From: Siderastrea radians | Taxonomy: Eukaryota > Cnidaria > Anthozoa > Scleractinia > Rhizangiidae | Reading direction: 5' to 3' | DNA: 64,000 bases | Assembly (NCBI GenBank): GCA_964017195.1 | Contig: OZ024887.1 | Location: 5,471,959 to 5,535,958, forward strand | Shown here: piece by piece, positions 36,528 to 49,201 of the stretch | How positions within the stretch are numbered: position 1 is the first letter of the stretch | How the letters are laid out: the number at the start of each line of letters is the position of its first letter | Notes under the pieces: generated by a model | Databases searched by the model: none | Seen by the model: the letters and a program-made list of their open reading frames with translations, nothing else | Told to the model about the DNA's origin: nothing | Program-made: the position numbers and the translations under genes

Positions 36528-38002
36528 TTAGTTCGCAGTTGCTATAGCAACTGAGAACTATTGGGGCTGTCCTGGCGTAAACAGTCGTGTTAGTGTGTTA
36601 ACTTTTTGGCAACAAGCCCACAAAGCCATTCAAAGTAGAATCCTTCGAGGTGTAATTTGAGGGGCTCTTAACCAAGTTTTGCGCAGTCTCTATGGACGAA
36701 GAATAAATCAGAGTGTTTGGATCCTCGAAAATATCGTAGATTTTGATTTGCAAAGACAACGCAGGAAGGAACCGGAAGGAAAAATTTACTCAGGAGCATG
36801 TTAGGACTCGCTGGTCTTCAGTTTAGGTTGGCGTTCGCCAGCGGGTTAGGAACAGCTGGACGAGGAAAGAAATTGGTTGTTAAGTTGAGTTGCTGTCCGA
36901 AAGATTGCAAAGACGTCTTTGTGTGTTTATGTTTCTGATCTACAAGTGCAAACATTTCTTTATGCATAAGTTGTCTGGGCGAGATAATTGGTCATAATTA
37001 ACGAAGTCCACGAAAGGCGATTGTGTACGTTTGCATTTGGTACGGGTTAAGTTGTAAACTATCAAAAAAAATCATCCACACTTTACAGAGTTCAAGGACT
37101 TTACTGACAGCTTTCAGTTTGAGTTTTATGTGGTTTACTTTGAGCTGATATATAGTGTATGTTGCTCGGAATTATCGGCCAGTCAGGATTTTCCCCGTAC
37201 GCGCGATTTAATGAATTTTAAAAATATTCCATGCATCATTGCCAAAAGAGTCCTGACTCTTTCCCGTTATTGAGCTCTCCAGAATCGACTGTTGTTGAAG
37301 TTTTCTTGGTTTCTGTATTTCATGTCCGCAGTTTAGTTTCGTAGTTCCCACAGTTGAATGTATTCGTGGTTATGACATTGATCTGACGCTTTACTCGTTA
37401 TTCTGAACTTCCCAAATGATGTTTGTTCTTTGATGATCACCAGAAAGATTCTTGAAATCCTTGTCATTAAGCTGCAAAAATGTTTTGTGTTTTCTCTCGC
37501 TTAGCCTTTTTAGAACGATTATATTCGTGGTTTCCCTGACACGAAAGCCATATTTAAATAAATTTGATTTTAATAATTCAATTAGTAGAATGTTTACATA
37601 GGTGTAATGTTGGCATGATTTCTGACACGAAAGTAAAATTTTGTCAATCACAAGTTTTTAAATTAACTCAAACAACTTATACACGCAAAAACTAGCCTAA
37701 CGTCTGTTTCTCTTTAATTATGTAAGCATTCTTCTACATTCATTCTGTTATTACGAAAAAAACAAAAGATTTCCCAGACTTATGATAGCATATTTCTTTT
37801 CAAATGCCAGACTACGTTTTCGTGGTTTCCCCGTTATTCTTTAATTTTGAGCTGCCTGTTACCCATTAAATGGTGACGCTCTCTATCATGCAACCAATTC
37901 CTGCTCTTGATAACACTGATATACACTGAACAACAAAGACAGCAGAGACAAAATAGTAGTAACATCTAAAAAACAACTGCGAACTATCCGAACGGATCCG
38001 CT
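36528..38002. mobile_element. 1.5-kb insertion in the left arm of the foldback element
   Basis: This segment has no counterpart in the right arm, where GGTTCGTTTTTAAAAACCTG is continuous. Near its edges it has inverted motifs AGTTCGCAGTTG and CAACTGCGAACT, then ATCCGAACGGATCCG on the right. No known transposase frame was found. Its class is undetermined and the right border is uncertain by a few bases. Confidence 0.6.
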
Positions 38003-38259
38003 CGTTAAAAACCTGATGAGTTTTCAAAGAATTACATTTACACAGAAGCCCATATTCGATCATAACTCTGGTTAGATTTCCCGTGTTACTGTAACATCAC
38101 GAAGCGAAGCTAAGAAATGTGACAAAAAAAGCGAAGACAAAGCACGATGTCTTTATAAATGGTTTCACAACATGGGGTGTAATCCAGCTGTCAAGGAAAC
38201 TCTCTTGACATGTCCAAGCTCAAGACAATAAAATTTCTCGGGCAGAATCGGCACGTTCA

Positions 38260-38701
38260 CCCGGGGGGGTACTCGGAAAAATTTTGATGGGAGTGTGCCG
38301 CTGGGACTCTGAAACCCTTAACCTATACCAGACCACGTTCATGTCGTTTTTGCAACCCTATTCTAGACTAGATGCCAAAAATCCCTACCCTATCCCAGAC
38401 TAGCTATTTTTGAGCTATCCATCAGAAATATAACCGCACAGTGCTTTTAATGGAAAACCATCTCTCGATCAACAATATTGTCGCGATTTCATTTACATTT
38501 TATATTTCCGAGTTTTTCAAACCCATTAATTAATTGGATTAAATTTTCACACCACCCATTAGTTTCCCGGTAATTGATACCCTATCCTAGACCACGACCC
38601 CCTGATTTCTATACCCTATCCCAGACTAAACTGCTTGAAAACCATACCCTTCACAGCGGCACATACCTATATAGGTTATATATGGGAGTACCCCCCCCGG
38701 G
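38260..38701. mobile_element. CCCGGG-bounded TIR element nested in the foldback element
   Basis: 442 bp starting CCCGGGGGGGTACTC and ending GGGAGTACCCCCCCCGGG. The flanks are CACGTTCA and CACATTTA (6 of 8 identical); the matching stretch in the uninterrupted right arm reads CACATTTA, so this is a decayed 8-bp duplication. Inside are repeated TACCCTATCC(C/T)AGAC words. It is the same end type as 4019-4414 and is non-coding. Confidence 0.75.
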
Positions 38702-40536
38702 CACATTTATCATGATTTGTTTAAAAACTCTATGTTTTGCCGACGGAAAATATCGGCAAGCAACAGTAGCCACCATAGTTCCATTTCGTAGGTTTCGTAG
38801 GTTTTTACGCAAGAAGTGATTGGCAGCAGCCAGGGCAAATTAACAAAAGTGTAGGGTAACAAAACGATGCAAATCAGTAGATAGCCAGCAAGAATGAGTG
38901 ATTGACTAACTGATGACTGAATGACTGATTTATAACCCACCGATTAATTTTTGAGCGCGTTAATTGGTAAAAACACATCACGTTGCTGTACAAATTCGGA
39001 TGGTGGGCATCAAGCGATACTCGCCATCCGATTTGATATCCCTCTTCCGATTTCATTTCGACCACAACAAAACAAATAAACAAGTCATGGTTGAACTTTT
39101 CAATCTTTCATGGAAGAAAAGGTCACAGTTAAAACTACAGTGTTATTTTTTATGAACAGACTGACTGAAAAAGCCATTCTTAGCCCAACAGATTGCCCTT
39201 CTCTGGATTTGCTCTAAAATAACATTTTAAAACACAACAGTTACCTTTACAATTTCGCGTGATTTTTCGATGGCAATTAACAATGCCGCCTCCTCGTCCT
39301 CTGCCTGGAACTTCCTCTATCAACTGTTTGTCTCCTGTCCTCTTACTGCATCAGCGAACGATTTCGAAGAGGAATCCGTATTCTCGAATCGAGCAAAAAC
39401 ACTGCTGTACTGGCAATATGGGAAAGCGCCTGCAAATATCGATTTTATCTATTTCGCAAACAAAGGAGTTAATCACCGACACCGGAAATCGCGACCAGGT
39501 ATTCCTCGCGCCGGGGCCTGGCGACTCCCCTAGGTCAAGTTTGTTTTGCAAGTTGCCCTGGCCGCTGCCAATCACTTCTTGCGTAAAAACCTACGAAACC
39601 TACGAAATGGAACTATGGTGGCTACTGATGCTTGCCGATATTTTCCGTCGGCAAAACATAGAAGTTAATAAATGTGACCAATTCTGCCCGAGACATTTTA
39701 TTGTCTGGAGCTTAGACATGTCAAGAGAGTTTCCTTGACAGCTGGATTACACCCCATGTTGTGAAACTATTTATAAAGACATCGCGCTTTTTCTTCACTT
39801 TTTTGTCACATTTCTTCGCTTCGTGATGTTACAGTAACACGGGAAATCTAACCAGATTTATGATCAAATTATGGGCTTCTGTGGGTTCTAAATGTAATTC
39901 TTTGAAAACTAATCAGGTTTTTAAAAACGAACCGGGATGTCCACGTGCTATTAGCTATCTCATCCCTCCCCCAGTCGCTAAATATGGGGCGATGTCCACG
40001 TATAAAAAGCCACGTATAAAAGCGAAAAGATCTAATGTCCACGTGCAATCGGTACCTTTAAAATGGTTAACTTCGGTTTAAGTTTTCTTTTTTCATTAAT
40101 TATATTTAATTATTTTGGTTAAATTCGGTTTAATTTTTCTTTATTAATTAAAAAAATTGGGGAAAAAAAGTTACCCTCGACCCTCGACATAGACCCCTCG
40201 ACCCTCGACGAAACGATGGACTTGCAAAAGAGATATTAGCTTAAGTTAAGTATATAAAATGGTGTCAAATTTGGCAAAAATAGCAACGCGCAACACACGA
40301 AAGCTCAGGGCCATAAGTAACTCACCCAGAGCAACTGAAAGCCCAGATAAAAATTCCGCGACCATAGGATATTCTACTGTTTTGGTTTATTCTTCAGGTA
40401 AAAGAAAAGGGTGTATTTTCACTTTAAGTATATAAAAGGGGCGCTATTTGAGTAAAAATTAGTATATTTTAAAAAGGGGCTCCTCGGGGCGGAGCCTCCC
40501 GTTAGTATAACTTTATTAAGTACCCCCCCCCCCCCG

Positions 40537-42329
40537 GGGTGACTATTTACCTCTACTAAGAGGAAGCGGTCACCTTTCACTAAGTCTGCTCTGTCTTAAC
40601 TTTGTTAAACAATTATCTTGTGAAAAAACTATACGAATATATGGTCATGCGGGAAAAAAATTGGTTCAGCAATTCACTTGCTCAAATCCGTCAAAGAGAG
40701 TGATAAATTGCTTTGTACCTAATTTTTATTTGTGAGGGTGTTCGTTCGCGTAAAACTCTCTTTGTCGTCATTTGTCTTTAATGAGACTACCGTGAAACAC
40801 GTTAAAGAAGTCAATTGGCCATTTCCCGACTGTGAACGATCCATGTAGGCTTGACTCTATTTTCATTTTGAGGAATACAAAAAATGTGTTAAGAATAGGT
40901 AATCGCGACACATATCTCTTTTCAAGTGAAATAGATGCCACGTAATTATATATTTTCAGCTATTCACGCCAACTAAGAAAGAAGAAGAAGAAGAAGAAGA
41001 AGAAGAAGAAGAAGGACCAACGCACTATTTGAAAACAGGAAACAGAAAAGCAAGCCCTTCGTAATTAGTTACTGCACTCGGAAAGTTTAACTAATTAAAA
41101 AAAATTAAGTTTGAATTTGTCTACAGAAAGGTTGTTTTACTCACCAGTAATGCCAACAAGGGAAGGCTGTCGTTAAATCCTGAATATTTGTAACTTGCTC
41201 TTCGACTTAGTTGATTTGTTCGCACTTGCAACTGAGTAAACGCTAAAGACGCAGACTTCAGCTCTTAAAAAATATTGCAATAAACACCTGCTTATATGTC
41301 AAAACAATAAATGACTTCTTATATGCTTCATTTTTGTGTTCCTTCTGATCGGTGAGCCAAACAGAATTTTTTCATTTAAGTTTTAGTCAAAGAATTTTTT
41401 TCTCTTAAAGTTTTAGTGTTTACAAGGTGTAGAAGCAGCTATGTGCTCGCGGCCTCTGTGTTCAGTTTCGTCAAAGTAAAAGAAGCGAAGTGCTGAGAGC
41501 CAAATGGCGCTTAACTTAAACCACTGTAATGAGTATAAATGACACATGCTTACCAACTTAAACAGATTAACATTTCTAAAGAGCAATCCACATGTATTGA
41601 CGCACGCAAACAAGAATGGGCACCTGCTCATCAGGATTCTGTCAGTATTGCACAATACAGTCCATCAATAATAATAATAATAATAATATGTTTAGGGCAT
41701 TTTACACAGTCTCAATGCCCTTACAATACTTAAAGGAAAGTTAAAAAATCTAGAAAAAAGAAAAGAAAAATTCGCAATACATAGAATAAATCCTAGAGAA
41801 ACAAACTAAGAAAATCTAAAAATTTCATACGTAGAAAACTATAAACTATAACTATAAACTATTCTATATGTAGAAAACTATTAACCATTCACAAATTGAA
41901 AAGATAGGATTTAAGTTGTGACTTAAAAGTGCTTACGGATTTACAGTTACGTAATTGTAAAGGAAGCGAGTTCCATAATTCAGCACTGAGGTCAAGGAAA
42001 AGTTAAATATTTATTAGATTACAGTATTTCTTTTATTAAACCTCCCCTTCCCACCACCCTCGGGGCGTAAAATTTTAGGCCACAAACTGAAAAAGGGACA
42101 CAAGGAGCTAGAGTCTGACCAAGCCAACGGTCTGTGTTAACTATGATGAGGGAAGCTAGTGTTGCTTGAAATTCATTGTCAACACAACTTTTTTGGCACT
42201 TTCTAGCAAATTACATTTGAACAAACTGGAAGATTACTATTAGCAATATTCCATGACATTTTAAACTGGCTTGAGCGTTCACCCACACAACAATTCTATA
42301 ACGATTGTATAAGCTATTTACAGTATTTC
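40537..42329. other. Intergenic with simple repeats
   Basis: Contains (GAA)n at 40979-41014 and (AAT)n at 41669-41688. No supported gene. Confidence 0.5.
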
Positions 42330-42560
42330 TGTATGTGCCGCCCAAAGGGGTATGATTTTGATCCTTTTTAGTCTGAAAATGGGTATGGATTTTAAGCATT
42401 TTTGTCTGAGAGCATGAAAATATATATGGATTTTACAGAACAGGTCACTGAAAATGAGTATAGATTTTAGAGGCGAGGTCTGAAAACGGGGATTGGAAAA
42501 TTGGATATTTTAGTCTGATATATAGTCAGGGTTTGGAGAACCGGGCGGTATTCTTGGTTT
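42330..42560. repeat. Degenerate fragment of a GTGCCGC / GGTATGGATTTT repeat
   Basis: Repeated GGGTATGGATTTT and TTTAGTCTGAAAA words begin at TGTGCCGCCCAAAGGGGTAT and end at GAACCGGGCGG. The layout recalls the interior of the CCCGGG-bounded element at 38260, but the termini have decayed. Confidence 0.45.
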
Positions 42561-43500
42561 TCACTGTAACGCCATAAAATATTAAAATCAAAACCAATTG
42601 ATGAAAGAAGCCAAGAATTTGTAATGTTATAAAGGATACACAACTAAACAACTTCACCAAGTCTCAGATCTGGATGGTATTCCGTTGTTGAGTTATTTGC
42701 CGAAACGTTCGACTGAAATTTGCAGAGCTCAGTATGAAAACGCCATGTTGGTGTCCCTCGGAGGGGCACAAATATGGCCGCCGGAAATCAATGAAAACAT
42801 CTGGAATTCACTTCTGCTCTTCCAGCGATTACTTTTCTCTCGTGAACTACTATACAACCACATTAATTTCTCTCCTAATACTTTAACTGTCCAAACTGCT
42901 AAAAATCATAAGGAGAGTCCTTTTTCGCACAGGAGAAAGCTTTGTCACGGACACTGTGTTGGTGTCACGTAGGGTGAAAAGCCAGAAATTTAATATTCTG
43001 TATTTTCAAAACGAAAGACGCTACCGAGCTGAAAATTTGTGAAAAGATATATTTTTAAGTCATCTTCAACCTAGTGGGGATATAAAATCTGAAGACCTCG
43101 CGATTTATGATTTTAGAATTTTATGACGTCACGTGAAAACCAGCAATACCCTCACCAAAATTCCAAAGTGTGAGTTCGGACCACCCTAGGTCTCTTTTAT
43201 TTTGCCACCTCGAACGACTGATTTGCACATGTTGAACAACTTATTTCAAAATCTGACTTTGGAATAGAGTTTTTCAGACACAGCCACTCGTCATAGTAAG
43301 AGAGCTTCTGTCTTTTAAGCTAAGAACAGCCCATCTCTTAGATTTTCTTTCACTGTTTCAGGTGATATTCTGGATAGTAGAGCAATCCGAGAAGAAATAG
43401 AGCCCGCCATAGATCAGCGAAACGCAGGAGATCGTGCGAATCTTTCTACGTAGTCAGATCAGCCTTGCTGCTATGTTTGTCACGTGCGAAAATTGCTGCC
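42561..43500. other. Intergenic, probable repeat-derived DNA
   Basis: Includes a stretch with CGCCATGTTGGTGTCCC near 42740. No gene identified. Confidence 0.4.
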
Positions 43501-43503
43501 TTA

Positions 43504-44107
43504 AGGCCCGTTTACACAGACGATTTTTGTCGCGCAACTCAATGCAATTTTTGTCGCGCCGAAGTTGCAACTTCAATATAATATCGCGCGTGTAAACCAG
43601 CTGCGATTTCAGCGCGATTTTATCGCCGCGATATCAAAACTTGATCCAATTTTGCCGCGATTTTTGATTCAAATGTGACAATCATGAATCAGAAGGGACC
43701 CCTCAGGAGGTTTGTCGCTCGCAATTTGTACAGCCATGAGCGTAAACAAGGACAAAAAACGTACTAAAACAAAAACAAGCAACGTCCTCCTCGTCATCCA
43801 TGCTTTTTAAATTTATTTACACTTGCCGACTTGTAAAAGAAAACAAAACAAAATTTAAACAAAACAAACCAGATTGGAGGAAAAGGAAACGAAGTGAAAC
43901 AAATCAAACCAAAACAAAACGTGTGCGCCTGCACTGTAGCGAAACTGCTGCTCAAAGTTACCGTGTTTTGCAAATTGCGGCGATAAATCGCACTAAAATT
44001 GCGCTGAAATCGCAGCAAGTTTACAAGTGCGATATTGAAGTTGCAGCTTCAGCGCGACAAAAATTCCATTGAGTTGCGCGACAAAAATCGCATGTGTAAA
44101 CGGGCCT
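43504..44107. mobile_element. TTA-flanked MITE with about 130-bp inverted termini (PIF/Harbinger-like)
   Basis: 604 bp. The left end (AGGCCCGTTTACACAGACGA, TTTTTGTCGCGCAACTCAA, AGTTGCAACTTCAATAT, GCGATTTCAGCGCGATTTTA) is mirrored at the right, ending GTGTAAACGGGCCT. It is flanked by TTA on both sides (43501-43503 and 44108-44110). A 3-bp TWA duplication is typical of PIF/Harbinger elements. It has no transposase. Confidence 0.8.
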
Positions 44108-44244
44108 TTATGACTGCCCCGCAAAAACTTCTCCGGCTCTGGGTCGCATGTCATGTCGAGTACTGAGTAATCTCGAAGCAGTGTCACATGTCCAGACAAT
44201 CTTTGAGCTCGTCACAAAAGTCGAATTTTACATTCACTTGGTTG

Positions 44245-44612
44245 CTTTACCCTTAACTTCTGGTTATTCTTATTCCGGTTTAGGAATAACAGAATACACG
44301 GAATTTCAATTTCGAAAAAAACGCCAATTCTGGAAACGGAATACCCATGGCGGAGGTGACCTGAGAACCACTATGTCTGCACACGCGCGGGCGGCCGCGT
44401 CGGATTTCCCGCCAAAAATTTCCCAAAAGAACGCGTATTCTGTCTATTCCGAGTAAACCGTATTCCTTTCATTCTGTTCATTCTGCTATCGGGAGCAGAA
44501 TGAACGGAATGATATTCCGTTCATTCTGAAAACGGAAAAGCTCCCAAAAGAACGCAAATACCGTCTATTCCGAGTATTCCTATTCCGGAATAGTCCCAAA
44601 AGAACGCACCCT
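44245..44612. mobile_element. Probable MITE with TTAAGGGTGCGTTCTTTTGGGA-type end
   Basis: The right end reads ATTCCTATTCCGGAATAGTC, then CCAAAAGAACGCACCCTTAA. The left end near 44250 is a poorer match (CCCTTAAC ... TATTCCGGTTTAGGAATA). The interior holds inverted CATTCTGTTCATTCTGC / GCAGAATGAACGGAATG words. Confidence 0.5.
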
Positions 44613-44742
44613 TAACTATCCCTGGGAGAAAAGGAAGCTGAGTGACAATAACCCGCCGTATCAACCGAGGGAGGCCTGGGGTAGAACATGTCCCGCAATT
44701 TCTCGACCAGCGGATTCACACAAAAAGGTAGAAAGGTCCAAG

Positions 44743-47700
44743 ATGGCGGCAAGAAACGTTGTGCGGTGTGCGAATTTACTAAGAACAGCAGTGTCTAGGA
44801 ACGTGAGGAAAACCACAATAGACGGTATGATCTAAGAATGAGATAAAAGTTCTAATTAATAACATAGAGGAAACCTTAGGTCGTTGAATGAGTGGCGACT
44901 ATCGGTCAGAACGCACGCGTTTTTCTTCAGTCTTGGTTCAATATATATTAATGGGTCGACTTTATAGCTTAGATTTTCGAGTAATTTACTAGGAATCTAG
45001 TTTGATCTTAGAAAGGGATTGGCATCCATCTTACTGAGTCGCAGATCCACCAGTGTATATTTATTGCAGCAGACATCTTCAGGTGGTCAAGTGGAAGATA
45101 TCTGTATGTTTGCATGGACATGCAAACAATCAGTGATTATGTAACCGATCTGTGTCATTTTCATTAATCAGTGTCTTATTTGCAGGTTTCTGTGTTGGTG
45201 GTGTAAAATCTCAGAAGTTCCAGGGTGTTCAAAGCAGCTCATTAACAAGCTGTAATTTTGTCAAAAATAGGTATTTGGTGATCTGTTATAGATTTCATTT
45301 TCTAGCTAGGGAAGGAATAGAAGGTTTTATAGTTGTGACGACCATTTTAGACTGTGAGCAGTCTCCTTCTTCTCCTTATTTTAGTTGGCAAGTTGGCAAG
45401 TTGGTGAGTGAGGCGTTTCCTCCCTCTCCCCCATTCCCCTCTTGTTTTTACCCCTATTTTGCATAATTTATTCATTCTACTCGCGCGTAGGATCTGAGGA
45501 AGATAGGCCGACTGCTTGCAGTCTACTACCATTTTGAAAGTAGGCACTTAAAAGTCCAGTTAAGTCCAGTTTAAACAGAGACACAAGTAGATGTACTTTG
45601 CCAACTTGCATTGACTTGTGGTGACATTTGGTCACCAATTTCAAGACAAATGAGTATGAAGCATCAGTGTTGCTTTCCTTGGTGGTGTCACAAGTATAAG
45701 GCTGCATCCCAGTGTCTTGTGTACAACTTGCATCTACTTGGAGTCCATTTGGCTACCCAACACAAACTGGTACCTAAGTTGGCATGTCAAAAACCTTAAA
45801 GACAGACTTGGAGACAGACAGCATGGTGTCTAATGTCTTGCCAGGTGACACAACATGAGGGCAGAGACGTTCAGATCTCAAAGCAACTCAATTAAACATA
45901 CTTTGATTTACATTGGTTACATTTGATTACTGGTAGGCTGCTAGAAGTCCCTTTCTAGATAGTTCAGCTGGTGCTTAATGATGCAAGTGAGAGAGCTTGA
46001 TGGGTGGTGGTTGTTATTAATGAAAGGGCCAAGAGGAGGAATGCCCCCCCCCCCACCCCTCAGCCCTATCACTGGCTTCAGACTCACTGATGTTGTTTTT
46101 CCTCTTCACTTGCATATCAGCTCGTCAACTCGTCTATCTAGAAGGGGACTGGTATCAGTCTAGGTCTTGATTTAATAACAAAATTCACCTTGTGGGACTT
46201 ACTGTTGATTTGTTTGCTTGTGACAGTTTGAAAACCTACTCAACGGCTGCAGTAGCAGTCACTCAGTTCTCTTCAACAAGCCCTTTAAGTCTTCTGGGTA
46301 ATGTTGACATTCGTAGTCTTAGCGGTACATCCTCAAGTTCTCTGTCAGAAGCTAGTGGAGAAGAAGATGACGAGCAAAATTGTCCGCCTAATTCAGGTAA
46401 TTCAGCCAACTTTCTCAAGATTTGCTGACAGACAGTGATTTTTCTATGTACAGATAATTATTTGCCACTTGCTTCAGACTTAAAAAATTTTTGTTTCCTT
46501 CCCCAAGCAATCAAGGAGAACCAGCCCTGTTTCCTTGATACGTCCGTTTTCCTGCCTACATGTATTTCTACAAAACATCTTGGTTTTTTTTTCAGTGTTT
46601 GCAAATTTACACCAACAAGTGGAGTCATTTTTCTTACTCTTGCTTTACAAATCATGAGTCATTTTGGAAAATTTGAAGTGAAATTGTTTGTAGATAGAAA
46701 TCAAGAAACAATTATTCATACAGCAAAACTCCAAAAAAAAAGGTTTTTCTTGCTTCTTTAAACTTGCTCAATTGCCTTATGCAAGAAGGAAGAACCAGAA
46801 GTGAACAGTGTTGCCACACACTTTTGTTAGTTGCAAAAGGGTGCCATGCCATGTCTCATTCTGTCAACTTTTAGTTCCTGTTTTTTCTGTTTTTGATGTG
46901 AAATTTAAAACAGTTGTTGATTTTATCCATCAAAATGCACTAGTTAATGGAAATTTCATCATCCATTCTTGGGGAAATTAGTATTTGGAAACCTGCCTGG
47001 GAGCATTGCATGTATTTGACATCACTGATCTTCTGGTAGTGAAGAACAGCAACTGAGATTGTTCAGTCTGCCTCCCAAAAGCAACCACCTGCATGTCACA
47101 TGGACCATTTATTTCCTAATTATGTATCTTTGGGGCCATGTTTTGTCCAGAATTTATTTAGTCCGTTGTATAGCAGGAATCATTGTCAATAATTCTTCCT
47201 TGTGAAGACTTCAATTCCTTTGCCTAATAATGGGGCGTTCATAATAGTGAGTTGTTTGCAAGGTGGGAGGTGACTGTAGTTACTGTCAGTGGTTTGATTT
47301 TGTCTTTAAGTCTTACTTATGCTGAATTTTGGATTACCTTAGATGTGATAAAAGATGTTCAAGGTGAAATGCTTAAAGGTGATAAAAGTGGTCAGATTTT
47401 TGCCATAGTTCATATAGGTGAGTAACACCTACTAAAACAAGACATTCTCTGGATTTTTAATTGGAATTAAGTTTTATGAAATGTACTTCACAGCCATCAT
47501 TGTCATGATTAGATTGCAAAAGTGACATGGCCCTGTATTGGATGTCGTAACTAATTTTGTGCCATCTGAATGAGCCAGTTGATGTACAACGTTTCTGATT
47601 GTAAATTAAAGTAACTTTACATTAAAGAATTCATTTGATATTCCACTGTGTTTGCCAGGTATCTAGTGCTTAACTGTTAAACTGCAAATGCAATGTTTAG

Positions 47701-49043
47701 AGCTATAAGTTGCTCTGTTGTTTTATAGGAGGGAGCCAATTTAAGATCACCACAAACGATACAATAGTTATTAATAGAATTGACGCAGACACTGGAGACA
47801 GAATTCGCATTGAAAAGGCAAGTGTAGCTTTGATCTGTTCACAGGCAGAGTTTTCAGAAAAAAATGTCTGATTTCCTGTGTTTTGCTTGCACCTGGTATT
47901 ACAGCTCAGTCGATACAGTGAAATATCATAAAAATGATTACAGGTATAAACTGATTCCAAGGACCTGGCTATAAGCCAGAGATTGAAACATGGGTATTTT
48001 CCAGTACTATTGTTGAGAAGACTGGGTGACTTCAGTTTTCGTTGTACTTCTACGTAAAGTCATAGTCCATACCCAGATGCCCCTTTGGCTAAGCATGTCA
48101 AAGTCGAAGTAATTCTCTGTCAGTAACGTCAAATTTTTCTGACCTCCTTTCTTTACTGTAAAAATACCTGTAATTGAAATATTTATATTCAGTGTCATCA
48201 TTCATTTTTAGTAGAAATTGTCCCTCTTACCTTTTGAAACAGATACACATTGTTTACTTATCAGAAAGATCAGTACAGAAAGGACTAAAGAATAGTTCTT
48301 TTATTTGGCTTGATTTTTAATAAGTTTCATTTGTGTTCAGTCATTCAAGGAGCTAGTGAAAGTGTATACTGTTCTTAGCGGAAGTTTTACCAATGTGGTT
48401 TTCTCATTTCACAGGTTTTGATGATTGGTGGAGAAAATTTTACTGTGATAGGGACTCCATTACTTGCGTAAGTTTAAAGACTCAATCATATTTTAATACA
48501 TCTTTGTAGGTTCCAGTCCTGTAAGTCATGCCCAGAAAAAATTATCAACAAAGCTGTCTTCACCTCCATTGCAAAGGCCAAAACTACTTATTATAAACAA
48601 GTCAGCTATATAAGGGCTATCCAAGAAATTCTCTTGGTTATGTTGCCTAGTTTAGTTATGCGGTTTCTTTAGCATTTTTGTTTTGTTTGACCTTTGTGTT
48701 TGATTCAAAATATCTCGTGTTAAACCAATCAGAACAAAAGACTCCCTTTATTAATCACGAATCAAGAACAAAAACGAAATCAATAATGACTTGTCTAATT
48801 TGTGTTTCTTGCCCTCGACATAATTGCATGGTTTAATTTCACATTATGAGAATTTTATCATGTTTTCCTTCCCCCTGCAGGAGAGACCTAGTAAAGATTG
48901 AAGCCACTGTTGTGGAGAAAGCAAAGTCACCCAAAGTGATAGTTTTCAAAAAGAAAAGAAGAAAGGGCTATAAGAGAACTCAAGGTACAATAAAGTACAC
49001 TTTAAGTAATGTTGAGCCTGTGAACAGAGAACAAGCGTTGTGA
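44743..49043 (+). CDS. MRPL21: Mitochondrial large ribosomal subunit protein bL21m (MRPL21)
   Basis: A structural protein of the mitochondrial 39S ribosomal subunit, homologous to bacterial L21. Seven exons join to 238 residues: 44743-44824, 45186-45270, 46227-46396, 47343-47417, 47729-47817, 48415-48467 and 48881-49043. The N-terminus is Arg-rich and non-acidic ([20 protein letters not shown]), as in mitochondrial targeting peptides. The L21 core is clear: [36 protein letters not shown] and [14 protein letters not shown], then a basic [13 protein letters not shown] segment typical of L21 C-termini. All introns are GT-AG except the one after 47817, which begins GCAAGT (GC-AG). Human MRPL21 is 205 aa; the extra length is a Ser/acidic linker in exon 3. 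The start follows a CCAAG context. Confidence 0.93.
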
Positions 49044-49201
49044 GACATTCCCCTCCCTAGTCAACACTTAGCCTGCAAGCAGGCTCTCTTAGTTTCGCTT
49101 CACTCACCACCGACTCGCACGTGCAAAACCCTAACTAAATGAGTACACTTACAACCGGCTAGTCTGTGGCTTGCTCAGCTCTTCTGTTTATCTGGCACCT
49201 T
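49044..49201 (+). other. 3' flank of MRPL21
   Basis: Contains a short GCCTGCAAGCAGGC palindrome. No clear polyadenylation hexamer was seen here. Confidence 0.4.

Larger units (their letters stand above)
35854..40536. mobile_element. Large nested inverted-repeat (foldback) element, 4.7 kb
   Basis: The outer ends mirror each other: GGGGGGGGACACC and GGGAGGCTCCGC on the left, CGGAGCCTCCCG and TACCCCCCC on the right. Inner arms also mirror. Left 36245-36527 (GTCGAGGGTCGAGGG words, then CACGTGGACATCCCGGTTCG) pairs with 39928-40215. Left 38003-38259 (CTGATGAGTTTTCAAAG to TTTCTCGGGCAGAAT) pairs with 39672-39925. Left 38702-38840 (TGCCGACGGAAAATATCGGC to TTACGCAAGAAGTGATTGGC) pairs with 39545-39670. 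The left arm is interrupted by separate insertions at 36528-38002 and 38260-38701, while the right arm is continuous, so ancestral arms were about 650-700 bp. No transposase is visible. Confidence 0.75.

Noticed and set aside
39259..39738. 159-codon plus-strand frame inside the foldback element
   Set aside because: It crosses from the central loop into the mirrored arm, has no known domain, and its second half is simply the translation of the inverted repeat. Not a supported gene.
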